64,000 bases of DNA. Source: Nitrospira sp. Lineage in GTDB: Bacteria; Nitrospirota; Nitrospiria; Nitrospirales; Nitrospiraceae. This document shows, piece by piece, positions 34,382 to 44,594 of this stretch (the stretch's first letter is position 1; each line of letters begins with the position of its first letter). The notes beneath the pieces are model-generated. The model ran no database searches and was not told the DNA's origin. It worked only from the letters and a program-made list of their open reading frames with translations. Both the position numbers and the translations under genes were made by a program. The stretch covers positions 109,426 to 173,425 of the forward strand of contig JACOEL010000008.1 of NCBI GenBank assembly GCA_024998625.1, written 5' to 3'.

Positions 34382-37189
34382 ATGAAAGCTTCGAGGTCTG
34401 TCAGTCTTCTCATCGGATTCGCTGGCACTATCCTTCTTGCCCTGTTGATGCTGCTTGTCCCCGGTCTGACTGAATCGTGGGAAGCGAAGACTTTCGACCT
34501 TCGCTCACAGTGGCATCGGGCTATACCCGACAGCGGCCGCCTTCTCCTCATTGGCCGTGATGCCGAGAGTGATGCTCGATTCGGTGTGGGGATCTGGGAT
34601 CGTGCGGTATTTGCCACCATGATCTCCGGGTTGCATCGCGCCGGTGCTCAGGTCGTGGGCCTGGATTTTCACTTCGGCGAAGAGAGCCCTGCGGAGCGTG
34701 GCGGAGCAGGCAGTGATCGTGCCTTGGTGGAGGCTGCGACTCGAGCTGGCAATGTCCTATTTCCGCTCCCTGTGAATCTGAGCGACCATGCCGGAGAAGC
34801 CCCGACTGTGCCGCTCCCACTCAGAAACGGCATGGCACGATCCCTCCCTTCCTTTGAACCGGCGGTCCTCCACGCGCTTCCCACTACGGATCATATTGCC
34901 GGGCCGTTGTCAGGTCTGCTACATGTCGCACGCGGCGTAGGGCACATCGGTGCGATTTCGGATGCGGATGGCGTCTACCGGCGAGTTCCGTCGTTTGTGA
35001 ATGCCGGGGGGCAGGCGATCCCATCGCTGGGGGTCGCGCTGGCGGCTGCGTATCTCCACATTCCTCCGGATCGGATGACGCTCTCTCCAGGCCGCTCTTT
35101 GACCTTTCAGGAAGCGACATTCTCCGACGGTACGAAGAGAAATCTCTCCATTCCTGTGGATGAACAGGGCGACATCCTGATCAGCTATGCGGGGCGCTGG
35201 ACAGAGGGCCCTTTCCCCTATTTATCGTTTGTGGATGTGTGGGATGCGATCCAGGAAGGGCGTGATGCAGAACTCCGTGAGCAGGTTGCGGGGAAGGCTA
35301 TTTTGATCGTGCACGCCGCTCTGGGGTCGGATAAGCGACAGACGCCTCTTGAACTTACCGCTCCAGGCGGCTTCATCTTGGCCAACATTTTCAACACCAT
35401 TCTGACAGAAAGTGCCTTATGGACCGTCCCCGTCTGGCTCCACTGGGTGTTGATCATGGGGATAGGCACAGGGACCGCGTGGTGCCTGTTGGCTTTCTCA
35501 CTCTGGGGTGGACTGGTCGCCGCCGGTCTAATCGGCGCGGCCTATCTCCTCGTGTCGTTCGCTGGATTTGCCTGGAGTGGTCTCGTCCTGCCGGTGGTCC
35601 TCCCTTTCATGGCGCTTGCTTTGGCCACAGGCAGCACGCTGGTCTGGACGCGTTGGCTCGGTGCCCGACACATTCGTCAGTTGGAGGACGAACGCGTCGA
35701 GTATTATCGTCGATTGGCGGACACACAACGGGCACTGGTCGAGCGTGAGACTCGGGCGGAGCAACTCGAAGAAGATCTCAATCAAGCGCAGGCCGACGCG
35801 CGCGTGGGACAGACAGAAGGCACGGAACTCCAAGCCTTGGTCGCCACTCTCCAACGTGACCTCCAGACTGCCCAGGCGCAAGTTTCCCAAGCCCGAGATG
35901 CCGTGAACGATCTCCAATCTCGATTGGACAAGATGCAGAGGGCACAGGCCAATCGGTCTCCTCTCCTGGAAGGGGAACTGGACGTTTTGCGGCAAGACTG
36001 TGCGCAATTCGGTATTTTGACGCGGGATGCCGTGTTGCTCCGAACGTGGAAAGACCTGAAGAAGGTTGCCAAGAGCCATGTGCCCATTCTGATCCTTGGC
36101 GAGCCGGGTACGGGAAAGGAATTGTTCGCCCAAGCCGGGCATCGGTTGAGCGAGCGGGCGTCCTACGCCTTCGTGCCTGTGAACATGGCAGCCGTGCCTG
36201 CTGACCTTTTCGAAAGCGAGCTGTTCGGGCATTTGCGAGGATCTTTCACCGGGGCAGTCCGTGACCACGAAGGCTATTTCCAGCAAGCCGACAAGGGTAC
36301 GATTTTCCTCGATGAAATCGGCGACCTTCGATCCGACCTCCAAGCCAAGCTGCTTCGCGTGCTGCAAGATGGCATGGTCATGCGGGTCGGCGACAAGAAA
36401 GCCATGAAAGTGGACGTGCGGGTGGTGTCGGCCACTAACCGGAATCTTTTACAGGGGATTGCCGAGGGATGGTTTCGCGAGGATCTCTATTATCGGTTGC
36501 ATGGCATTGAACTGCGTCTTCCACCGTTGCGCGAACGCCAAACTGATGTGCCGGCGCTGGCGCAGGCCTTTATCGATCAGTTTGTCGCCAAGGCGGGCCG
36601 AGGACCGGTTGCGCTTTCCCAGGGCGCGGCCGATCGTCTTCAGAGTTGGCCCTGGAAAGGCAATGTGCGGGAATTGAAACGATGCGTTGAGAATGCGGTG
36701 ATGCTCGCGGAAGGCGCAACGATTCAGGTGGAGGACTTGCGGTTAGCGGGGTCAGCAGCGGCCACGACTGCTTCGGCGGTACCGGTGACCGATGCTTCAG
36801 AAGGAGAGGGCGATCCTAAAAAGAGTGATCCCGCGTTGCTGAAGACCATTCGTGAACATAGCTTCGACCTGCAAGCCACCGCAACGACGTTAGGATGGGA
36901 CCGCAGCACGGTGATGCAGCGGCTGAAGGGAATGTGCTTCCAAGCCTTAGTGCAGACGGCGGGGGATCAACGAGCGGCGGCGGCGAGTCTGGCGGGCGAA
37001 CCGGGATTGACCAGACTGGTGGAGGTCAAGCTCAAGGAGTATGTCGAGCATCTGAGGAAGGTTGTAGCCACATATCCCTCACAAGAAGCTGCACTGATCG
37101 GATGCCGCAAACGGTTTAAGAATCTGCCGGAGCGTTACCAGGAGGCGCTGGCGACGCTGGTCCGCTTCAATATGGAGGGTGGCGGGTAG
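34382..37189 (+). CDS. CHASE2 sensor with coiled coil and sigma54 AAA+ domain
   Basis: Start is GTG 34373 or ATG 34382 (935 aa). One N-terminal helix leads to a periplasmic CHASE2 sensor domain (residues ~25-335: TFDLRSQWHRA, GLDFHFGEESPAERGG, GHIGAISDADGVYRRVP). Three membrane helices (~345-425) and a long cytoplasmic coiled coil (~435-530) follow. The NtrC-type AAA+ domain has Walker A GEPGTGKE at 574, GSFTGA at 620-625 (usual GAFTGA, with Ser for Ala), Walker B IFLDEIGD at 641, and an Arg-finger region. A Fis-like HTH (FDLQATATTLGWDRSTVMQR) and a further helical tail end it. It looks like a one-protein envelope sensor that can drive sigma54 transcription. Confidence 0.85.
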   Translation: MKASRSVSLLIGFAGTILLALLMLLVPGLTESWEAKTFDLRSQWHRAIPDSGRLLLIGRDAESDARFGVGIWDRAVFATMISGLHRAGAQVVGLDFHFGEESPAERGGAGSDRALVEAATRAGNVLFPLPVNLSDHAGEAPTVPLPLRNGMARSLPSFEPAVLHALPTTDHIAGPLSGLLHVARGVGHIGAISDADGVYRRVPSFVNAGGQAIPSLGVALAAAYLHIPPDRMTLSPGRSLTFQEATFSDGTKRNLSIPVDEQGDILISYAGRWTEGPFPYLSFVDVWDAIQEGRDAELREQVAGKAILIVHAALGSDKRQTPLELTAPGGFILANIFNTILTESALWTVPVWLHWVLIMGIGTGTAWCLLAFSLWGGLVAAGLIGAAYLLVSFAGFAWSGLVLPVVLPFMALALATGSTLVWTRWLGARHIRQLEDERVEYYRRLADTQRALVERETRAEQLEEDLNQAQADARVGQTEGTELQALVATLQRDLQTAQAQVSQARDAVNDLQSRLDKMQRAQANRSPLLEGELDVLRQDCAQFGILTRDAVLLRTWKDLKKVAKSHVPILILGEPGTGKELFAQAGHRLSERASYAFVPVNMAAVPADLFESELFGHLRGSFTGAVRDHEGYFQQADKGTIFLDEIGDLRSDLQAKLLRVLQDGMVMRVGDKKAMKVDVRVVSATNRNLLQGIAEGWFREDLYYRLHGIELRLPPLRERQTDVPALAQAFIDQFVAKAGRGPVALSQGAADRLQSWPWKGNVRELKRCVENAVMLAEGATIQVEDLRLAGSAAATTASAVPVTDASEGEGDPKKSDPALLKTIREHSFDLQATATTLGWDRSTVMQRLKGMCFQALVQTAGDQRAAAASLAGEPGLTRLVEVKLKEYVEHLRKVVATYPSQEAALIGCRKRFKNLPERYQEALATLVRFNMEGGG

Positions 37190-37232
37190 GCGGTCGGTGA
37201 GTAGGCTGGAGCGGGCGAAGAAGGAGGAACCG

Positions 37233-37640
37233 ATGACTCCTGCACGGTCCGTGACTGGTTTCACGGTGTGCTGCATCCTGTACGTGTTGGGGGTGTTCTC
37301 TGCTCCATCAGCCCAGGCCGGCGGTTGCGAGAAATGGAAATCGGAGTTCCTGAGTGCGGCGATGACGCTGACCTCCTACATGAATACGCACCACAAATAT
37401 TTTCAGAAGAAGCTGACCAGCGTCGAGTTTGAGGCGCAGGCCCTCAATCTCGTGGCGAAACTGATGGCGCTTGAAGCCCGTGTCAAGACGGTCGCATCGT
37501 GCGTTCACCCCGAGGATAAATTCGAAGGCCGGAGGCGATTCCTGGTCCAGACATTGGCCGTCGTGATTCCACTCATGAAGGCGGGGGATGTGGTGGCGCC
37601 GGAGATTCGTGACCGACTGGAACGGGAGGGGCATGACTGA
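37233..37640 (+). CDS. small secreted helical protein
   Basis: ATG 37233 lies after AAGGAGG. A signal peptide (TVCCILYVLGVFSAPSAQA) precedes a ~105-aa helical mature part ('KWKSEFLSAAMTLTSYMNTH', 'VEFEAQALNLVAKLMALEAR') with two cysteines. No family recognised. It is 43 nt downstream of the CHASE2-AAA+ gene on the same strand. Confidence 0.6.
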   Translation: MTPARSVTGFTVCCILYVLGVFSAPSAQAGGCEKWKSEFLSAAMTLTSYMNTHHKYFQKKLTSVEFEAQALNLVAKLMALEARVKTVASCVHPEDKFEGRRRFLVQTLAVVIPLMKAGDVVAPEIRDRLEREGHD

Positions 37641-37830
37641 TGGGGCCAGCGGCGTGAAGGTCACGATGGTGTCGGGTTGTTACCTCCGAGCCGTCTAGAA
37701 GATCGACTGACCAAAGGGACGATCACTGAGCTGGTCGCCCGAGGGAGGGCCTGTGGGAAATGCATTCCTCACACAGGCCCTCCGGACAAGCAACGAGTTT
37801 GGCCGCCCTTTCATGCACAGGTGGCTCTCT

Positions 37831-38175
37831 CTAACGCGTGGATGGAGAATCCGAACAGGCCGCAGGGTTGGCCAAGCAGTAGAGCGCCAGCAAAAACACA
37901 CCGGTTCCAACAACCTGCTCAGCCGTATCGTTGGCGCGGGACTGACTCTGAGTCATGAGCCGGTTTGGAGCCACCCACTCCACAGCTCCGTTCAGATACC
38001 GCACTTTGACCCACCCGTTTTCTTTGCCCAGGACGACGACCAACTGATTCTCGAAGAGGTGGTCCAGATAGTACGTGTCGCCCCGATCGACGAAGCGATA
38101 GTCGGCAGCCTGAGCGGCCAGCGGTAACAGCAAGATCGCAAGGGAAACAGACAGGGCAATGGCTCGTATCAACAT
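37831..38175 (-). CDS. secreted SH3-like-domain protein
   Basis: The only cargo gene on the minus strand. A signal peptide (ALSVSLAILLLPLAAQA) precedes a short beta-rich segment (VDRGDTYYLDHLFENQLVVV, then VKVRYLNGAVEWVAPNRL), the pattern of bacterial SH3-like domains that bind peptidoglycan or peptides. A second hydrophobic stretch (TGVFLLALYCLANPAAC) lies near the C-terminus. GGAGG precedes the start on the minus strand. It is divergent from WD40-caspase 2, so they share the ~500-bp promoter region. Confidence 0.65.
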   Translation of the reverse strand: MLIRAIALSVSLAILLLPLAAQAADYRFVDRGDTYYLDHLFENQLVVVLGKENGWVKVRYLNGAVEWVAPNRLMTQSQSRANDTAEQVVGTGVFLLALYCLANPAACSDSPSTR

Positions 38176-38674
38176 GGCACCCTCCTTGTGAATGATTACA
38201 AATGGTCATAACGAACATCGATCAACCGTGTGGAATTTCTAGCGAGGAGTTGAGCAAGAGAAATGCCATTGCGGGTCAGTTCAGAGTGATCATCTAAGTC
38301 GCTGTTATGAAAAGAATAATGGCGATCAGGCCGGGGACGATAGGGCGAAGGCATCTGGGAGTGCAGTGTGGGGTTCCCCGCGAGCTGTGGGGAAAGTCGA
38401 AGGGGAATCCGACGTGGCCAGGCAACGTCAGAGTTCAATGGTCGGACAGACTCTCAAGGAAAACCCACGAGCGTGAAATACATGTAAATGCTGGGCGTCA
38501 GGGAATAGCGTTTGCATCATGCCAGCCCAACAACGTCGCGCAATTTGTTCGGGATTGCGGCCTCATCGGAGGTGTGATACGAGCATGCCGCTTCGATTGA
38601 GCACAGGGCAGAAATGAGCCGGTTGTGCGCCCCGTCACATTCTCAACAACCGTGCCTACTAAGGAGTGTTCACC
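38176..38674. other. promoter region between divergent cargo genes
   Basis: Around 500 bases with no gene I can support. It must hold the promoters for the SH3-like gene and for WD40-caspase 2. I found no clean sigma54 (-24 TGG/-12 TGC) pair. A short palindrome, GGGGTTCCCC, occurs near 38370. Confidence 0.4.
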
Positions 38675-41600
38675 ATGCCTGAATCCACGATGATGCTGGG
38701 ATGGCTAAAACAACGGATGATCAACCGGAGGGCATCGCTTTCCCAATGGAACAACGTGACGGTGGGCGGGCTCGTCCTCCTGACCATGCTTACTGTGATT
38801 GCTGAAGTGAACGCTGCTTCTGCCGGGTCTAATAGCTCGCAATCAACGGAGACCCAGAGGCCGATGATCTACCCGCAGTTAGGGCATAGTGACTTGCCGT
38901 TGGACGCAAAGCTTATCCCAGATGGGCGTCGCGTCATCTCGTTGGGGGGAGATGGCGTGCTCAGGGTTTGGGATCGGCAAACGAGCAGAGAACTGTATCT
39001 GATCATGGCTAGCGATCATCTCGATGGGAAGTTGGAAAGCAGAAAATGTCTATTTGTGAATCGGGACGGGAAACAAGTTGCCGTTCGAGGGGTGAAAGGC
39101 GAGAGGGACCTTCTCACGATTGTGAGTGTAGCGAGTGGGGAAATCCTTCGGGAAATTTGGCTCGATCACAATGACATGAAGGAGAGCAAAGTCAAAGATC
39201 TGGACGTGTCTCCGGATTTCTCGACGGTGGCGGTCGCATATGGAAACAATCCCGGCCTTGTTCTGTATTCACTATCCTCGGGAGGTGTGGTGCAACGGTT
39301 TGAGGGGGACAAATTGGAGGAGGTTGCCTTTATCCCTGACGGGAGGATTGCATCCCGCACAGTGACGAAGATCATCATCTGGAATCCCAAGGTCGGTGGG
39401 GTGCCCCAAACATTTGATACAGGCCAGAACGAGGAATCTTTCTGGATCGACTATCGTCCCGGCTTCGCCATATGTGACCGGTGGCTTCTGTACCACGGCA
39501 AAGACGAGCTTGTGGCGCTGGATTGGCAGACAGGAAAGGTGGTCAAAAAGTGGAAGGATGTCGGGCTCGCTTTTCTCTCGCGCCCCACTGGCGTCTGCTC
39601 ACGAAACACACGGGATGCCTACCTAGCGCCCTATGAACCTGACCTTAAGGTCCTGAAAAATTCACGTCCTATTCGGAAGGACATTCCCACGGGCAACCAG
39701 CGGTCGCTCATTGAGATCGCTGACGTTGGAATTCCTGCTATCTATGACCAATCTGTTGACGGGCGGTTTCTCGTTGTCACACCTGTATTTCCTTTGGACA
39801 TTGAAAACAGCGAGAGCCGTGATCGGTTTAAGTTTGCGAACAAGGACTTGGTCATCGTCGATACGGTAACAGGTCGTGTAGTCCAGCGATTGACAGGCGG
39901 GATTCCAGCAGTAGAGCGGGTATTTGCCTTTCAGTCTGGAGGACGCGCCCTTTCGACGGGGAAGGATCATCGCATCAACCTATGGAACCTGGAACATGGC
40001 CGTGTTGAATGGAGCCTCGAATGGAAGAGGCCCGTGCGGTGTGTGGGTGCGTTGGCGGGAGAGCGACGATTCGCGGTATTGGGATCAGAAGAGGGAAAAC
40101 CGAATTTTGCCATTTTCGAGACGAACACCGGCAAAGTGGAAGCAGAGTGGACGTTTAAAGGAAAGTGGGAAATGAGAGCGTGTACGGTCGTTCCCGGCCA
40201 CTCCGAAGCAGTGGTTGTTGGCAGAGAGGAGGGCAAATCTGATGGCCCATGGGATGTCTACCAGTGGAATCTACAGACCGGTCAGCTGGTTTTGGGGTAT
40301 CAGATCAATGCTGGGGATTATCCCCACGTGGACGTTTCTTCAGACGGAAAGTGGACGGCCTGGTCCCAAAGGGACCATGGGGTAATCCTTTTTAACGGAC
40401 CTGGGGATGGGAAGGTCATTGCTCATGGGTTGGTGGACAAGGAGGGGGAACGAGAAGAGCCCCGTCTGGTCCAGTTCTCCGCCGATGGACAACGCTTATT
40501 GGTAGTGGGATGGAATGGGCAGGCAGAGATCTGGGATGTTGCTCGGCAATCATTGGTGGCAGCGTTCCCCTCAGGGTCCAAAGTTGACGGGATGGGTTTG
40601 GTGACGGACTCACCAGGGGGGCAAGTGGTCTCAGGATGCAATGTGAATTGCACGGGAGTGGAGATCCGCCATGCAGTATCCGGGCAAGTTCAGGGAAAGC
40701 TGATAGGGCACGTCGGGAAACTGGCTTCGTTTGCATGGATCGGGGGTGGAACGCGCGCTCTGACGGGTGGAGAAGATGGCACGTTGCGCCTCTGGGATGT
40801 GGAGAGTGGGCAGGAACTCATGACGATGGTTCGGTTTCTGGACGGTGAATGGCTGTCTGTCACGCCGGAAGGGTATTACGCATCCTCGCCCAACGGCGAT
40901 ACCCATTTGAACGTTCGGCTGGGCGATCAGGTGTATGGAATCGATCAATTCCGCTCTACGTTCTATCGGCCGCAGGTCGTAGAAGAGACGCTTCGACTGG
41001 GAGATCGAGAACGGGCTCTGGTGCAAGTGTTCGGGGGGCAACGTCCAGAAACGCGCGTCGGCTACGTTGGATTTGTGTCGCCTCCGGTTGTGACGATTGC
41101 AGCACCGGCGGATCAGGCCATTCTCTCGTCGACACAGATGGATTTGGCCATTCATGTGGCGGATGCGACCTACCCGCTGAGATCTGTGCGGGTGTCAATG
41201 AATGGCGCACAGGTCTGGCCAAGCCAAGCACGAGATTTGGTCGTGACGAGCAAAGGCGTCGGCGGGACAGGGTCGGCAGCGCCGCTCGTGCTGCCAGCGG
41301 GCGCGCGTGATTGGACGGCAACGATTCCGCTGAAATTAGAAGGAGCGGTAAACGTCATCGAGGTCCGGGCGTTTAATGGCTACAGCGAGTCGGTGAAGTC
41401 GATTACCGTATCCCTCCCACCCAGTGCGCTTCCTCTGCGCGACACGATCCTCCCGAATCTCTGGATGTTATCGATCGGGATCAACGCGTATCAGGAACGG
41501 CAGATTCGTGGGCTTTCGTATGCCGAGGCCGATGCCCAAGCGATCGTCCACGCGTTCACTCGACAGAAGGGCAAGTTGTTTCGGGAGGTGCATAGTCTGG

Positions 41601-42202
41601 TCATTTCCGATCACAGCGCCTTGAAGCCGACCTACGATACGATTCTCGACAATCTGACCTATCTCGGGCAGGCGGGACAGAACGATGTGGTGGTGCTTTT
41701 CCTGGCTGGACATGGGCTGAATGACGAGCGCGGCGATTTCTATTTCCTGCCGACCGATGCGGTGGTGAACCCAGACGGATCGCTGAAGCGTTCGAAAGCC
41801 ATTTCGTGGCGAGAGTTGAAGACGATTCTTGACCTGCCGGCCAAGAAGCTGATTCTTGCGGACACCTGTCACTCGGAGGGCGTCAGCAAGAAGAAAACGC
41901 GGGGCGTCGATAATGACCGGTTTGTGAAGGAACTGCAGGAAATGAACGCAGTGGTCTTCACCTCCAGTCGGGGAGCGGAATTGTCGCAGGAGAGCGATGA
42001 GTGGGGGCATGGCGCTTTCACCTATGCGTTGCTCAATGGTCTGAACGGCAAGGCCGATCTTGTCCCAGATGGGAAGGTTTCGATGAAAGAGCTCGACACG
42101 TATGTGTCGGAAACCGTGCCGCAGCTGACCAACGGCGCCCAGCATCCCATCACAGATACGCCCCAGGGGTATAGCAATTTCCCCGTGGCGTTGGTGAGGT
42201 AG
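38675..42202 (+). CDS. WD40-caspase (C14) protein 2, exported
   Basis: ATG 38675 lies 8 nt after AAGGAG. The 1175-aa product has a basic leader and a hydrophobic segment (LVLLTMLTVIAEVNA). About 700 residues of diverged WD40-like blades follow, the clearest at the start (LIPDGRRVISLGGDGVLRVW) and end (GGTRALTGGEDGTLRLWDVE). From ~720 it closely resembles WD40-caspase 1: SVTPEGYYASSPNGD, VYGIDQFRSTFYRPQ, an Ig-like segment, and the C14 domain with His1013 (LAGHGLNDERG) and Cys1065 (ADTCHSEGVSKKK). The two share far more in the C-terminal half than in the propeller, so the propeller probably sets specificity. Confidence 0.87.
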   Translation: MPESTMMLGWLKQRMINRRASLSQWNNVTVGGLVLLTMLTVIAEVNAASAGSNSSQSTETQRPMIYPQLGHSDLPLDAKLIPDGRRVISLGGDGVLRVWDRQTSRELYLIMASDHLDGKLESRKCLFVNRDGKQVAVRGVKGERDLLTIVSVASGEILREIWLDHNDMKESKVKDLDVSPDFSTVAVAYGNNPGLVLYSLSSGGVVQRFEGDKLEEVAFIPDGRIASRTVTKIIIWNPKVGGVPQTFDTGQNEESFWIDYRPGFAICDRWLLYHGKDELVALDWQTGKVVKKWKDVGLAFLSRPTGVCSRNTRDAYLAPYEPDLKVLKNSRPIRKDIPTGNQRSLIEIADVGIPAIYDQSVDGRFLVVTPVFPLDIENSESRDRFKFANKDLVIVDTVTGRVVQRLTGGIPAVERVFAFQSGGRALSTGKDHRINLWNLEHGRVEWSLEWKRPVRCVGALAGERRFAVLGSEEGKPNFAIFETNTGKVEAEWTFKGKWEMRACTVVPGHSEAVVVGREEGKSDGPWDVYQWNLQTGQLVLGYQINAGDYPHVDVSSDGKWTAWSQRDHGVILFNGPGDGKVIAHGLVDKEGEREEPRLVQFSADGQRLLVVGWNGQAEIWDVARQSLVAAFPSGSKVDGMGLVTDSPGGQVVSGCNVNCTGVEIRHAVSGQVQGKLIGHVGKLASFAWIGGGTRALTGGEDGTLRLWDVESGQELMTMVRFLDGEWLSVTPEGYYASSPNGDTHLNVRLGDQVYGIDQFRSTFYRPQVVEETLRLGDRERALVQVFGGQRPETRVGYVGFVSPPVVTIAAPADQAILSSTQMDLAIHVADATYPLRSVRVSMNGAQVWPSQARDLVVTSKGVGGTGSAAPLVLPAGARDWTATIPLKLEGAVNVIEVRAFNGYSESVKSITVSLPPSALPLRDTILPNLWMLSIGINAYQERQIRGLSYAEADAQAIVHAFTRQKGKLFREVHSLVISDHSALKPTYDTILDNLTYLGQAGQNDVVVLFLAGHGLNDERGDFYFLPTDAVVNPDGSLKRSKAISWRELKTILDLPAKKLILADTCHSEGVSKKKTRGVDNDRFVKELQEMNAVVFTSSRGAELSQESDEWGHGAFTYALLNGLNGKADLVPDGKVSMKELDTYVSETVPQLTNGAQHPITDTPQGYSNFPVALVR

Positions 42203-42369
42203 GGTTCCGGTTGGGAGTCTCGGGCACCGGGTCATCGAGTTGAGGCGGTCAAGGGCCGGATGACTCTGAAAAGGATGGAGACGGTCGGATCGGGTATGTC
42301 CAAGCCAGGGTGTATCGGGCGACAAGCGTTGCTGAATCCTTTGTGTAGACGGTGAGACGGAGGGGGCGT

Positions 42370-44583
42370 ATGGGCAATTGTCGAGGCACCATCGTTGCTT
42401 TTGCCATGCTTGCGGGGACAGGGCTTTTCCTGGTTACGGGATGTACGACGGCTCCAAACTCAGGGGCGAAAGATCCGTTGCCTCTGCCAAGCCCGAGCGC
42501 GCTGTCCCATGAGGACCAAGCGGCCATTAAGGCTGGCATGGACGCGGCACAGGAGGAGTTGCGTACCGGCAAGCCTGCGCCGGTTCCCGTTCAGGCCACC
42601 AGCGTTGTGTCCGGTGGGAGTGGCCGGTGTGAATCGTTACCCCTGCCGGGGTGGGTGGGGCAAACGGTTCCATTGCAGGCGGTGGGGCGTTCCAGCGTCA
42701 GTCAGGAGGAGGCTGATAAGAGCGCGCGCCTTGAGATGATCAAGAGTCTCGAAGTCAAGATTGAAGGATCGGATCGGACCAGTCAACAGGAGACGACTGG
42801 CGCTGGATTCTCCTACAGTGTCTCGTCTGATGTGGTGGAGACAGTCCAGATCACCATCTCCGGCCTCGAAATCCTACAACGGCATGCGGATAGCTGCGGC
42901 CCGTACTACTACTCGCTGGCTCGGCTGGACCGGGAACAGGCCGTGAACGCCTGGGGTGTCGATCTGAAGGCGTTGGGCGAGCAGCATGGTGAGTTGACCC
43001 GGCAAGCCGCCACATTGCAGGAGCAGGGCGAGGTGCTGCACGCGCTCAGGCTGTGGCATCAGGCGCTTGAAGTCGATGCGATTGCCGAGCAGCTTGATCG
43101 GCGGATTCATTCCCTCGCGCCGCACAATGCTGGAGGCGAGGCCGGCGCGGCGCGCTTGGCACAGACTCGCCAGCGGTTTGCCGCGCTCCTGATGTCTCTG
43201 AAGCTTGAGAAGGTGTCGGGCGATCAACAGCGAGCCAAGCCGGGGAAACCCCTGTCCGATCTCCTGGCGATCCAAGTCCGTTCGGCATTACAGGGGCAAG
43301 ACCGTCCGGTGCCGGAGATGCCGGTTGTCTTCTCATTTGAAGCGGGCAAGGGTGAAGTGGATTCGGTGCTCCGTACGAACCAGCAAGGACGGGCGGAGGC
43401 GCGTGTTCGCCACGTCGAGCCAGGCCAAGGCTCTGCCGTGGTGGTGGTGAAGGTGGCGGTCGATCAGTTGGGAGTCACCCTCCCGCCTTCCCTCCGCGAT
43501 CAACTGACGCGCCATCTCGCGGAGCAGGTGGTCAAGTTTTCCATGGCGCCGCCGCCGCTCGCCGGAGACAATAGTCCCCTCGCGATGGCTTTGCACGACC
43601 TTGCGCTGCGCCTCTCATCCCACGTCAACGATTCCGATGGCGCCCTCACCGTCCTGGAGGGGTTTCTCGAAAACCGTACGAGAACGCGCTTGTCGGTCAG
43701 TACGCGATTGGAAACCGGTCTGCTCGCCGGATTGAGCCGGTTCGGCGTGTTGCGAATGATGGATGGCGAAGTCGTGAAGGCCGAGGACTCGACGAACAGC
43801 TCCACCGGCGGGCCAGCGCAAGCGGTGTTGTCTGCTGTGTATGAAGCAGACGCGGCGGGGGGACTCTGGCTTTCGGCCAAGGTGGTGCGTTTGCGCGACC
43901 ATGTCATGGAAGCGGTGGCGGAAGGCACGATTCCGCGCATGGCCTTGACGGGTGAAGATTGGCGCGAGTTGAACGGCGTAGTGGCCGGCGGAAGGCCTCC
44001 GGTGTCGTCGGTTGGGGCCGGACAGGCGGGGTCGTTTCACCGTTGGGTCGAGGGGTTTTGGGATTTGCGCAATCCAGCTGGGTTCCGCACGGAATTGGTG
44101 GCCGATCGGCCGCAGTATCGAGTAGGAGAGAAGGCAAGCTTTCGCTTTCGCACGACGCAGGATTGTTATTTGACCGTGATCAGCATCGGTGTCAGCGGTT
44201 CCTGGATCGTCCTGTCTCCCAACCACTATCGTTCGGATCTTCGCCAAACGTTCGTGCGCGCCGCCGATGGTTGGGTGACGATTCCCGATTCGATCAAGGA
44301 TGAATTTGAGTTCACGGTGGATCGTCCGCTTGGCACGGAACGGATCAAGACCATCTGCATGAAGCAGCCTACGCCGCTGGTGAAGAATATGGATGTGAGC
44401 CGCGGCTACTTCATGCTGACGCCTTCGGACGCAGCGGCTGTCAACCGAATGGAATGGTCGGACCTGTTGTCGCAAGGCAACCAGTGGAGCGAAGCCCATG
44501 CCGGCATCGTGACACTGGAAGCGGGGGAAACGGATACGAAAGGCCTGCGTGGCCTGAAGGCCCGAGGGCTGGTCACAAAATGA
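42370..44583 (+). CDS. LPP20-like lipoprotein 4 with DUF4384-like C-terminus
   Basis: ATG 42370 follows GGAGGGGG. The 737-aa product has lipobox VTGC (Cys25). Residues ~90-200 are an LPP20-like unit (LPLPGWVGQTVPLQAVGRSS and YYYSLARLDREQAVN). A helical region comes next, then a Big/Ig-like strand set ('VVFSFEAGKGEVDSVLRTNQ'), then a second alpha/beta unit. The C-terminal ~130 residues (YRVGEKASFRFRTTQDCYLT, 'GSWIVLSPN') match DUF4384, which elsewhere accompanies caspase or kinase proteins. The next gene starts 11 nt after its stop. Confidence 0.75.
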   Translation: MGNCRGTIVAFAMLAGTGLFLVTGCTTAPNSGAKDPLPLPSPSALSHEDQAAIKAGMDAAQEELRTGKPAPVPVQATSVVSGGSGRCESLPLPGWVGQTVPLQAVGRSSVSQEEADKSARLEMIKSLEVKIEGSDRTSQQETTGAGFSYSVSSDVVETVQITISGLEILQRHADSCGPYYYSLARLDREQAVNAWGVDLKALGEQHGELTRQAATLQEQGEVLHALRLWHQALEVDAIAEQLDRRIHSLAPHNAGGEAGAARLAQTRQRFAALLMSLKLEKVSGDQQRAKPGKPLSDLLAIQVRSALQGQDRPVPEMPVVFSFEAGKGEVDSVLRTNQQGRAEARVRHVEPGQGSAVVVVKVAVDQLGVTLPPSLRDQLTRHLAEQVVKFSMAPPPLAGDNSPLAMALHDLALRLSSHVNDSDGALTVLEGFLENRTRTRLSVSTRLETGLLAGLSRFGVLRMMDGEVVKAEDSTNSSTGGPAQAVLSAVYEADAAGGLWLSAKVVRLRDHVMEAVAEGTIPRMALTGEDWRELNGVVAGGRPPVSSVGAGQAGSFHRWVEGFWDLRNPAGFRTELVADRPQYRVGEKASFRFRTTQDCYLTVISIGVSGSWIVLSPNHYRSDLRQTFVRAADGWVTIPDSIKDEFEFTVDRPLGTERIKTICMKQPTPLVKNMDVSRGYFMLTPSDAAAVNRMEWSDLLSQGNQWSEAHAGIVTLEAGETDTKGLRGLKARGLVTK

Positions 44584-44594
44584 GGAGCTCACTC

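Noticed and set aside
38307..38600. 97-aa plus-strand protein between the divergent cargo genes
   Set aside because: No ribosome site and no recognisable fold; lies in what must be the promoter region.
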